12,870 nucleotides of DNA. It comes from Alphaproteobacteria bacterium (GTDB lineage Bacteria > Pseudomonadota > Alphaproteobacteria > Caulobacterales > Caulobacteraceae). Position numbers and translations under genes: made by a program. The notes under the pieces are model-generated. The model was given only the letters and a program-made list of their open reading frames with translations, searched no databases and had not been told where the DNA came from. The DNA is taken from assembly GCA_028869395.1 (NCBI GenBank), contig JAGWSE010000142.1:1-12870 (forward strand). Direction: 5' to 3'. Positions 7,332-12,870 of the stretch are shown here, in pieces (positions within the stretch are counted from its first letter, which is position 1; each line of letters begins with the position of its first letter).

Positions 7332-7700
7332 ATGGCCGACAACGCCCAGGTGATCCGGGACTTCATCGCCGCCTGGTCGCGGATGGATCCGGACGAACTG
7401 GCGGCCTTCTTCAGCGAGGACGGCGTGTACCACAACATGCCGGCCCGCCCCGTGCAGGGTCGCGACGCGGTCCGCGGTTTCATCGCCGCCTTCCTGAAGA
7501 GTTGGACCTCCACCGAGTGGGACGTCCTCAATCTCGTGGCCCAGGGCGAGGTGGTCGTCGCCGAGCGCCTCGACCGGACCATGGTGGGCGACAAGCCCGT
7601 CAATCTGCCCTGCTGCGGCGTCTTCGAGATGCGCGAGGGAAAGATCCGCATCTGGCGCGACTACTTCGACATGACGACCTACACTTCGGCCCTGCAATAG
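7332..7700 (+). CDS. Limonene-1,2-epoxide hydrolase-like protein (LEH / SnoaL-like fold)
   Basis: The 122-residue protein has the cystatin-like alpha+beta cone of the LEH and SnoaL superfamilies. LEH opens epoxides with a water activated by an Asp-Arg-Asp triad plus Tyr and Asn. Here Y33 and N35 (GVYHNMP), R79 and D81 (AERLDRT) and the aspartates D110 and D113 of WRDYFD line up with those residues, so an epoxide hydrolase is credible rather than a generic SnoaL/NTF2 protein. The natural substrate cannot be read from sequence. The ATG at 7332 is preceded by the purine-rich GGGGAGGCGCAGGA; the frame extends to 7236 but overlaps the hotdog gene. The gene lies 29 bp after the second hotdog gene, probably in the same transcript, and ends 9 bp from the convergent PhnD-like gene. 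Confidence 0.85.
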   Translation: MADNAQVIRDFIAAWSRMDPDELAAFFSEDGVYHNMPARPVQGRDAVRGFIAAFLKSWTSTEWDVLNLVAQGEVVVAERLDRTMVGDKPVNLPCCGVFEMREGKIRIWRDYFDMTTYTSALQ

Positions 7701-7709
7701 CCCGGGGCC

Positions 7710-8720
7710 TCAGGCGGGCTGCGCGGGCGTGGTCTGTGCGGCCTTCTCCTTCGCGATCTCGGCAAGCTCCGCCTGCGCCCTCTGCACGCCCGCCGCGTCG
7801 CCCGCGAGCCGGGCGGCGACCAACGTCTCCGTCGCCTGCATCTCGCGCACGGGGATCAAATGGCTGTCGTCCGCCGGCTCGAAGGGGCCGAGGCCGAGAC
7901 GCTTCAGCACCCGTTTCTGGCGCGCCGCCTCGGGCGTGTCGCCGAGGCCGTAGCTGAAGAAGAAACTCCGCAGCTTGGCCTTTACCGACGGATCGAGGTC
8001 CTTGCGCCAGATCACAGGATCCTCGGGCAGTGTGGGCGAACGCCAGATCACCTGCAGATTGGACAGCGTGCGCCGGGCGAAGGGCGTGTCATGCGCCGCC
8101 ATGAGGGCCATGGTCTCGGCGCTGTCGGCGGCGGCGTCCAGAACGCCCGCGCCGACCGCATAGAGGTTGCCCTCGGCGCTCGCGGTGCGAACCGTGCGGA
8201 AGCAGCGAGCCGGATCGAGACCCCTGGGCGCGAAGAGGTAGGTCAGGGGCGCCAAGGTCCCGGCGGTCGATTTCGGCCCTCCCGTGCCGAAGCTCAGTCG
8301 ACGATTGCACGCCAGGAGCTGCGCCAGGGTGATCCCGCCGCCCCTCCGCACCACGATCACCGACTGGTCGCCGCCCGGGGCGGACGCCCGCGAGACCTGC
8401 GCGAAGACCTCGCCGTTCGCCTGCTGCACCGCCTTCAGGCCGGCGTTGTTGCTGAACCAGCCGAGATCCGATTGCCGGAACCGCATGGAATCGATGGCGG
8501 CGGCGTCGCTGCGCGCGAACGCGGGATGGACGGGCAGGCCGGTCGAGCGTTCCATGTCCCGCAGGAACGGGCCCCACGCCTCCATCTGGGCGCGGCGGTC
8601 CTCGGTCGAGACGATGGAGAAGACGATCGGCCTGGTCGGCGGTGGCGCGGGGACCGGCCCCGGGCGGCTGCAGGCCGCGAGCGTCAGCAGCCCCACGAGG
8701 CTGAGCAGGCGTCGGATCAT
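7710..8720 (-). CDS. PhnD-like phosphate/phosphonate-type substrate-binding lipoprotein
   Basis: The 336-residue predicted periplasmic, membrane-anchored binding protein starts with MIRRLLSLVGLLTLAAC, a signal peptide with lipobox LAAC and lipid-modified Cys17, then a proline-rich linker (18-31). The mature part (VFSIVSTEDRRAQMEAWGPFLRDMERSTGLPV) is the usual opening of the phosphonate-binding superfamily. A ligand-loop-like segment SFGTGGPKSTAGTLAP follows at 143-158, and later SFFFSYGLGDTPEAARQK. The C-terminus (about 300-336) is an Ala/Glu/Lys-rich helix. No PhnC, PhnE or other transporter gene is adjacent, and the gene stands alone between convergent and divergent neighbours. It may use a distant transporter or act as a sensory or other binding protein. 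The start is ATG at 8720, without an obvious ribosome binding site. The ligand (phosphite, phosphonate, phosphate or another anion) is not decided by the sequence. Confidence 0.86.
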   Translation of the reverse strand: MIRRLLSLVGLLTLAACSRPGPVPAPPPTRPIVFSIVSTEDRRAQMEAWGPFLRDMERSTGLPVHPAFARSDAAAIDSMRFRQSDLGWFSNNAGLKAVQQANGEVFAQVSRASAPGGDQSVIVVRRGGGITLAQLLACNRRLSFGTGGPKSTAGTLAPLTYLFAPRGLDPARCFRTVRTASAEGNLYAVGAGVLDAAADSAETMALMAAHDTPFARRTLSNLQVIWRSPTLPEDPVIWRKDLDPSVKAKLRSFFFSYGLGDTPEAARQKRVLKRLGLGPFEPADDSHLIPVREMQATETLVAARLAGDAAGVQRAQAELAEIAKEKAAQTTPAQPA

Positions 8721-8816
8721 GGGCCGCCATTTGCCCAGCTTGGGCCGCCCGCGTCAAAAGCCGAGTCCACAACGCTCTTGAGCCGGGCCGCCTTTAAGGG
8801 GTACCCGCAAGCCCTC

Positions 8817-10505
8817 ATGCTGACAGGTCTCTCCCAACAGGCGCGCGAGGCGAAGAGCTGGCCCTTCGAACAGGCCCGCGCGCTGCTCGCCCGCATCCTT
8901 CGCCTGCGCCTCTCCGACGCCGAGCGCGATCTCGCCGCGGCGCTCATCGAGCAGGGCAAGCTCGACGAACTCGTCCGCACGCTGCCGGCGCTGTCCGACC
9001 CGGTGGTCTTCCAGTGCGGCTACGGCGCCTCGGGCCTGCCGCACATGGGCACCTTCGGCGAGGCGGCGCGCCCGACCATGGTCCGCACCGCCTTCCGCGC
9101 GCTGACCGAGGACGCGATCCCGACGACGCTCATCGTCTTCTCCGACGACATGGACGGGCTTCGGAAGATCCCCGACAACGTGCCGAACCGCGCGATGCTG
9201 GAGGAGGACCGCGACAAGCCCGTCACCTCCGTTCGCGACCCCTTCGGCGAGCACGAGAGCTTCGGCGCCCACAACAACGCCCGCCTGCGCGCCTTCCTCG
9301 ACGGCTTCGGCTTCGCATACACCTTCATGTCGTCCACGGAGACCTACAAGTCCGGCCGTCTCGACGAGGTGCTGCTGCGAATCCTCGAGCGCTTCGAAGC
9401 GGTGCAGGCGATCATGCTGCCCACGCTGGGCGAGGAGCGGCGGGCCACCTATTCCCCCTTCCTGCCGATCAGCCCGAAGTCCGGCCGCGTGCTGCAGGCG
9501 CCGACGCTGGAGCGCCATCTCGACCGCGGCACGATCGTCTTCCCCGACGAGGACGGGACGCTGACCGAAGTCCCGGTCACCGGCGGCCACGTGAAGCTGC
9601 AGTGGCGCCCGGACTGGGCGGCGCGGTGGACGGCCCTGAAGGTCGACTTCGAGATGTCCGGCAAGGACCTCGTCGACAGCGTGCGCATCTCCAGCCGCAT
9701 CGAGAAGGTGCTGGGCGGCGAGCCGCCGGAAACGCCGCACTTCGAGTTGTTCATGGACGAGAACAACCAGAAGATCTCCAAGTCCAAGGGCAATGGCCTG
9801 ACGATGGAGGAATGGCTGCGCTACGGCACGCCGGAGAGCCTGGCCTACTACATGTTCCAGTCGCCGAAGTCGGCCAAGCGGCTCTATTTCGACGTGATCC
9901 CCAAGGCGACGGACGAGTACCTGTCGCACCTGGAGAGCTTCAACAGGACGCGCGATGACGGCGCGAACCGGGCGCCGATCGACAACCCCGCCTGGCAGGT
10001 GCACTCCGGGGCGCCGCCGCAGAAGGGCTCGCCGGTCAGCTTCTCGCTGCTCCTAAACCTCGTCTCGGCGGCGGACGCCTCGACGAAGGAGATCCTCTGG
10101 GGCTTCCTCGAGCACTACCTGCCCGGCGCCACGCCTGAGAGCGAACCGCTGCTCGACAAGCTCGCAGGCTATGCCCTCAACTACTACGAGGACTTCGTGA
10201 AGCCATCCAAGCGCTTCCGGGTCCCGGACGCGAAAGAGCGCGCGGCCATGGAGGAGCTGGTCCGCCGCCTGAAGGCGCTGCCGGCCGGCGCCGACGCCGA
10301 GACCATCCAGAACGAGGTGTTCGAGGTCGGCAAGGGCGCGGGGTTCGAGCCGCTGCGGTCGTGGTTCGGCGCGCTCTACGAGGTGCTGCTGGGCCAGCCG
10401 ACCGGCCCCCGTTTCGGCTCCTTCGCGGCGATCTTCGGAATCGGCCGGACCATCGACCTCATCGAGCGCGCGCTGGAAGGACGCCTCGTCGCGGCCGTGG
10501 CCTAG
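8817..10505 (+). CDS. lysK: Lysine--tRNA ligase, class I (LysRS-I)
   Basis: This enzyme charges tRNA-Lys with lysine. It is the class I form found in archaea and many alphaproteobacteria, unrelated in fold to the class II LysS. The protein has 562 residues. The Rossmann-fold signatures are the HIGH equivalent HMGT at 76-79 (GYGASGLPHMGTFGE) and the KMSKS equivalent KISKS at 319-323 (ENNQKISKSKGN). VIPKATDEYL and the alpha-helical C-terminal anticodon-binding region with FGSFAAIFGIGRTIDLIE follow. The ATG at 8817 gives the usual N-terminus leading to REAKSWPFEQARALLARI; the frame stays open far upstream, but that part is antisense to the PhnD-like gene. An AAGGGG tract lies 16-21 bases before the ATG, too far for a normal ribosome binding site. 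The stop TAG interlocks with the stop of the convergent gene. Confidence 0.96.
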   Translation: MLTGLSQQAREAKSWPFEQARALLARILRLRLSDAERDLAAALIEQGKLDELVRTLPALSDPVVFQCGYGASGLPHMGTFGEAARPTMVRTAFRALTEDAIPTTLIVFSDDMDGLRKIPDNVPNRAMLEEDRDKPVTSVRDPFGEHESFGAHNNARLRAFLDGFGFAYTFMSSTETYKSGRLDEVLLRILERFEAVQAIMLPTLGEERRATYSPFLPISPKSGRVLQAPTLERHLDRGTIVFPDEDGTLTEVPVTGGHVKLQWRPDWAARWTALKVDFEMSGKDLVDSVRISSRIEKVLGGEPPETPHFELFMDENNQKISKSKGNGLTMEEWLRYGTPESLAYYMFQSPKSAKRLYFDVIPKATDEYLSHLESFNRTRDDGANRAPIDNPAWQVHSGAPPQKGSPVSFSLLLNLVSAADASTKEILWGFLEHYLPGATPESEPLLDKLAGYALNYYEDFVKPSKRFRVPDAKERAAMEELVRRLKALPAGADAETIQNEVFEVGKGAGFEPLRSWFGALYEVLLGQPTGPRFGSFAAIFGIGRTIDLIERALEGRLVAAVA

Positions 10506-10837
10506 CCGAGGTCGCCCACGGTGCCGGCCGCGAGGCCCCTTCGGTACGCCACGAAGAGTTGAAGCGTCTGGCTCATGTTCGCGAGCAGGCGCTCGGCGAC
10601 GGCGGTATCCTTGCCGTCGTCCAACAGACGGGCGACCAGAAGCTCCTGCTCGCGCAGACGCGCCTCGCCCCTGGCGATCAGACCGTCGGCCTCCATCACC
10701 CGTTCGCGCCGACTGCCGAACCGGTTCTCCTCTTCCAGGAGGAGGTCCTGGAGGCGCTCGCGCCGCAAGACGTCGGTCTCGGCTTCGAGCAGGCCCATGA
10801 AGCGCGCCAGGTTCTGTGTGTGGATGAACCGGTCCAT
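10502..10837 (-). CDS. Small all-helical protein with two motif blocks, unknown function
   Basis: The 111-residue, charged protein is predicted to be almost entirely alpha-helical and is probably cytoplasmic. Residues 1-40 (FIHTQNLARFMGLLEAETDVLRRERLQ...EEENRF) resemble a short motif with NxxRF/Y...LL...ETD...R..L..LL.EEE, common in small alphaproteobacterial proteins. Residues 52-101 (GEARLREQELLVARLLDDGKDTAVAERLL...LQLFVAYRRGL) resemble a second one of the form GE..i..Q..li..L..dG.dt..A..lL......l...r. I recall these motifs from hypothetical proteins and from regions attached to sensor kinases, but no function can be assigned. The ATG at 10837 is chosen because GGGGGGAGGA precedes it closely; the frame is open to 10936 with poor sequence. 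Its TAG overlaps the lysK TAG within a shared CTAG. A TAGATT element (10858-10863, minus) may be the -10. Confidence 0.72.
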   Translation of the reverse strand: MDRFIHTQNLARFMGLLEAETDVLRRERLQDLLLEEENRFGSRRERVMEADGLIARGEARLREQELLVARLLDDGKDTAVAERLLANMSQTLQLFVAYRRGLAAGTVGDLG

Positions 10838-10997
10838 GGCGGTGTCCTCCCCCCGCCAATCTACACCGCCGAGCGGCCTTTCGCCTTGGATAGTTCGCGC
10901 CGGAGGCGCACGCCTGCGGCGGCCTACCCGCCTCAAAACCGCTGTTCGGGGAGCGGCGGAATGGCGCAGCCCTCTACATTGCGGCCGCGCAACATGA

Positions 10998-11017
10998 CCT
11001 TGACGTAAACGGCAAGG
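10998..11017. promoter_or_regulatory. Imperfect 20-bp inverted repeat, putative MerR/LiuR-type operator
   Basis: The core TTGACGTAAACGGCAA (11000-11015), flanked by CC and GG, is an inverted repeat with 10-base arms that match at eight of ten positions. It lies 47-66 bp upstream of the merR start codon and overlaps the -35 element. A dyad with a CGT-AA-ACG centre is the kind of site expected for LiuR-like MerR regulators of branched-chain and fatty acid degradation. That link to LiuR is from memory of the family. Confidence 0.5.
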
Positions 11018-11030
11018 GGCGCCTTAGATT
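11000..11030 (+). promoter_or_regulatory. Candidate merR promoter, TTGACG - 19 bp - TAGATT
   Basis: The -35 TTGACG (11000-11005) is close to consensus; the -10 TAGATT (11025-11030) matches TATAAT at four of six. The 19-bp spacer is the unusually long spacing typical of promoters controlled by MerR-family proteins, which untwist the DNA to activate. The inverted repeat overlaps the -35 and the first half of the spacer rather than its centre, so repression is as likely as activation. Confidence 0.4.
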
Positions 11031-11063
11031 GACAGCGTAAGGCACGTCCACGGGAGGAAAGCC

Positions 11064-11531
11064 ATGCACGCCGATCTGCGCCGGCCGCACCGGACCTATT
11101 CGATCCGCCAGCTCTGCCTGGAGTTCAAATGCACGCCCCGCGCCCTGCGCTTCTATGAGGACAAGGGGCTTCTTTCGCCCGCCCGGGACGGGATGAACCG
11201 CGTCTACAGCTACAAGGACCGCGCCCGCCTGGTGCTGATCCTGCGCGGCAAGCGCGTGGGACTGTCGCTGGCCGAGATCGGAGAGATCCTCGACCTCTAC
11301 GAAGTGGGCGACGGCGGCGCCCAACAGGCCGCCAAGAGCCTGAAGAAGTTCCGCGAGCGCATCGTCGCCCTGGAGCACCAGAAGGTCGACATCGACGAGC
11401 AGATCGAGGAGCTGCGGCGCGGCGTCTCGGCCATGGAGAAGCAGCTGGAGGCCACCCGGCCCGACCTGCTGCCCCGTGCGGCCGATTACGACCAGATGCT
11501 CCGCCGCCAGCTGGACGGCGCTGAACATTAG
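11064..11531 (+). CDS. MerR-family transcriptional regulator (LiuR-like)
   Basis: The 155-residue cytoplasmic DNA-binding protein has a MerR winged helix-turn-helix: TYSIRQLCLEFKCTPRALRFYEDKGLLSPARDG (11-43), then the wing NRVYSYKDRARLVLILRGKRVGLSLAEIGEILDLY (45-79). A long dimerisation helix spans about 85-133 (KKFRERIVALEHQKVDIDEQIEELRRG). There is no separate effector domain and no cysteine cluster of the metal-sensing type, so metal sensing is unlikely. The RGKR(L/V)G(L/F)SLAEI phrase is typical of LiuR-like regulators of acyl-CoA catabolism. The ATG at 11064 has the ribosome binding site GGGAGG (11052-11057) with a 6-base spacer. The gene is followed, after 94 bp, by an acyl-CoA dehydrogenase on the same strand, a likely target. 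The upstream dyad suggests autoregulation. Confidence 0.88.
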   Translation: MHADLRRPHRTYSIRQLCLEFKCTPRALRFYEDKGLLSPARDGMNRVYSYKDRARLVLILRGKRVGLSLAEIGEILDLYEVGDGGAQQAAKSLKKFRERIVALEHQKVDIDEQIEELRRGVSAMEKQLEATRPDLLPRAADYDQMLRRQLDGAEH

Positions 11532-11625
11532 GCGGAGACGGCTGCGGCCGATTCACGCTTAGAGTGAGACCCGCCGGAGGGGGCGGCGCGGCCTGCACGC
11601 ACCTCGGCGCCTGCAGGATGCGCCC
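11532..11625. promoter_or_regulatory. Intergenic region between merR and the acyl-CoA dehydrogenase
   Basis: This 94-bp spacer contains a TCAC-N7-GTGA inverted repeat (11553-11567), a CCGCC/GGCGG hairpin-like element (11571-11586) and CCTGCA/TGCAGG arms (11592-11597, 11612-11617). No T-run follows any of them and no clear -35/-10 pair is visible. The dehydrogenase ribosome binding site AGGA is at 11615-11618. The merR dyad sequence is not repeated here. Confidence 0.35.
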
Positions 11626-12870
11626 ATGACCTATCAGCCCCCCGTCCGCGACTACCGTTTCGTGTTGCAGGACCTGCTCCAGCTCGACCGGTACGCCAAC
11701 CTGCCGGCCTTCTCCGAAGCCTCCATGGACGTGGTGGAGCAGATCCTGGAGGAGGCGGCCCGCTTCACCGGCGAGGTGCTGGCGCCCTTGAACGCCGTCG
11801 GCGACAAGGAGGGCTGCACCTGGCATGCGGACTTCACGGTCACGACGCCTTCCGGCTTCAAGGACGCCTATCGCCAGCTCGTGGACGGCGGATGGCCCGC
11901 GCTGGGCGCCGATCCCGCCTTCGGCGGCCAGGGCCTGCCCTACGTGGTGAACCTCGCCTTCTCGGAGATGAGCTCGGCGGCGAACATGGCCTTTTCCATG
12001 TATCCGGGTCTGACCCACGGCGCCTATTCGGCGATCGTGGAGGGCGGGACGGGCGAGCAGAAAGCGCTGTACCTGCCCAAGCTCGCCTCTTTCGAGTGGG
12101 GCGGGACCATGAACCTGACCGAGCCGCACTGCGGAACGGACCTGGGTCTGCTGCGCACCAAGGCCGCCCCGAACGGCGACGGGACCTACAAGATCTCGGG
12201 TCAGAAAATCTGGATCAGCGGCGGCGAGCAGGACCTGACCGAGAACATCGTCCACCTGGTCCTGGCGCGGATCGAGGGGGCGCCGGCCGGCACGCGGGGG
12301 ATCAGCCTGTTCATCGTGCCGAAGTTCATCCCCGACGCCGAGGGCAAGCCCGGGCGGCGCAACTCGGTGAAGTGCCTGGGCCTGGAAGAGAAGATGGGCA
12401 TCCACGGCAACGCCACCTGCTTCATCAGCCACGAGGAAGCGACGGGCTGGCTGGTCGGCGAGGAGAACCGGGGCCTGGCGCTGATGTTCGTGATGATGAA
12501 CGAGGAGCGGCTGGCGGTGGGCATGCAGGGCCTGGCCCAGGGCGACGCCGCCTACCAGGCGGCCGCGAGCTTCGCCAAGGAGCGCCTGCAGGGCCGCTCG
12601 CTCACCGGGCCGAAGAACCCCGCTGGTCCGGCCGACCCGATCCTGGTCCATCCCGACGTGCGGCGCATGCTGATGGACACGCGGGCGGTGCTGGAAGCCG
12701 GCCGCGCCTTCCTGTTCTGGACCTCGCTGCAGGGCGAGCTGGCCGAGATCCACCCCGACGAGGCGGTGCGCCAGAAGGGCCAGGACTACATGGCGCTGCT
12801 GACCCCGGTGCTGAAGGCGTTCCTGACCGAACGCGGCTTCCAGGCGACGTCGGACGCGATGCAGGTGCAC
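11626..12870 (+). CDS. Acyl-CoA dehydrogenase, long DmdC/FadE-like type, cut by window edge
   Basis: This FAD-dependent enzyme oxidises acyl-CoA to the 2,3-enoyl-CoA and passes electrons to ETF. The first 415 residues are visible; the family is about 590-600 long, so the C-terminal third is missing. Residues 8-35 (RDYRFVLQDLLQLDRY...) are the short N-terminal extension typical of the long class. The FAD-binding signature is NLTEPHCGTDLG at 163-174, followed by YKISGQKIWISGGEQDLTENIVHLVLARI. The second signature, MNEERLAVGMQGLAQGDAAYQAAASFAKERLQGRS, is at about 291-325. The catalytic Glu of this class lies in the part beyond the edge. The start ATG at 11626 has AGGA with a 7-base spacer. It follows merR on the same strand. 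The substrate could be a medium or long acyl-CoA, a branched acyl-CoA or methylmercaptopropionyl-CoA; the sequence alone does not decide. Confidence 0.93.
   Translation, partial: MTYQPPVRDYRFVLQDLLQLDRYANLPAFSEASMDVVEQILEEAARFTGEVLAPLNAVGDKEGCTWHADFTVTTPSGFKDAYRQLVDGGWPALGADPAFGGQGLPYVVNLAFSEMSSAANMAFSMYPGLTHGAYSAIVEGGTGEQKALYLPKLASFEWGGTMNLTEPHCGTDLGLLRTKAAPNGDGTYKISGQKIWISGGEQDLTENIVHLVLARIEGAPAGTRGISLFIVPKFIPDAEGKPGRRNSVKCLGLEEKMGIHGNATCFISHEEATGWLVGEENRGLALMFVMMNEERLAVGMQGLAQGDAAYQAAASFAKERLQGRSLTGPKNPAGPADPILVHPDVRRMLMDTRAVLEAGRAFLFWTSLQGELAEIHPDEAVRQKGQDYMALLTPVLKAFLTERGFQATSDAMQVH

Larger units (their letters stand above)
10838..11063. promoter_or_regulatory. Divergent intergenic region between the helical protein gene and merR
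   Basis: This 226-bp region is the longest without a gene. Its left edge carries the helical gene's ribosome binding site and a -10-like TAGATT on the minus strand. The middle is GC-rich with overlapping small hairpins, GCGCC-GGA-GGCGC (10897-10909) and AGGCG-CA-CGCCT (10904-10915). The right part holds the merR dyad and promoter. A stretch near 10948-10980 superficially looks tRNA-like but does not fold. Confidence 0.5.

Noticed and set aside
7860..8816. Long in-frame upstream extension of lysK
   Set aside because: It runs antisense to the PhnD-like gene and has no LysRS-like sequence; the normal LysRS N-terminus begins at 8817.
10948..10985. tRNA-like string (GGGGAGCGGCGGAATGG...)
   Set aside because: No acceptor stem closes and no T-arm GTTCGA is present in the right place, so it does not fold as a tRNA.
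11553..11567. TCAC-N7-GTGA as a second MerR operator before the acyl-CoA dehydrogenase
   Set aside because: The arms are only four bases and do not resemble the dyad at 10998-11017.
11125..12870. 581-codon minus-strand ORF across merR and the acyl-CoA dehydrogenase
   Set aside because: It is antisense to two clear genes and has His/Gln/Arg-rich shadow composition.

Overview
The window is GC-rich, densely packed bacterial chromosome. It most likely comes from an alphaproteobacterium of the Caulobacteraceae type (Caulobacter/Phenylobacterium). This is an inference from four things: a class I lysyl-tRNA synthetase, a LiuR-like MerR regulator beside a long acyl-CoA dehydrogenase, a ligase-associated exonuclease/DNA ligase pair, and promoter-like elements of the TTGAC...GCT(A)N(A)WC kind. 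I see no rRNA, tRNA, CRISPR array, insertion sequence or phage gene, and no gene-free stretch over 300 bp (the longest is 226 bp). Long ORFs antisense to real genes are a by-product of GC-rich third codon positions.

Layout, left to right. Positions 1-321 (minus) hold the N-terminal third of a threonine ammonia-lyase that runs off the left edge. Positions 416-2227 (minus) encode a double-ATPase peptide-type ABC transporter protein with no permease or binding protein nearby. Positions 2332-2862 (plus) encode a GmhB-like HAD phosphatase with no cysteines, so it lacks the family's zinc loop. Facing it is a minus-strand DNA-repair operon read from 6091 down to 2869: metallo-beta-lactamase-fold exonuclease, ATP-dependent DNA ligase, then a class I methyltransferase whose first ~27 codons are broken by a frameshift and two TAG codons.

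From 6259 the plus strand carries a 34-residue membrane peptide, two overlapping hotdog thioesterases (6431-7302) and a limonene-epoxide-hydrolase-like enzyme (7332-7700). The last three are probably one transcription unit for small-molecule or acyl-CoA metabolism. Positions 7710-8720 (minus) encode an orphan PhnD-like lipoprotein, divergent from lysK (8817-10505). The stop codon of lysK interlocks with that of a small helical protein (10502-10837, minus). A 226-bp divergent region then leads to the MerR regulator (11064-11531). In front of the regulator lies a 20-bp imperfect inverted repeat overlapping a TTGACG / 19 bp / TAGATT promoter-like pair. The window ends inside an acyl-CoA dehydrogenase (11626 to the edge) that the regulator plausibly controls.

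Most genes are ordinary core metabolism. The most unusual items are the decayed 5' end of the methyltransferase, the zinc-less GmhB-like phosphatase, the hotdog pair with complementary active-site motifs, the reduced exonuclease-ligase cluster with a possible degenerate SOS box, and the dyad in front of merR. I found no convincing wholly new system.
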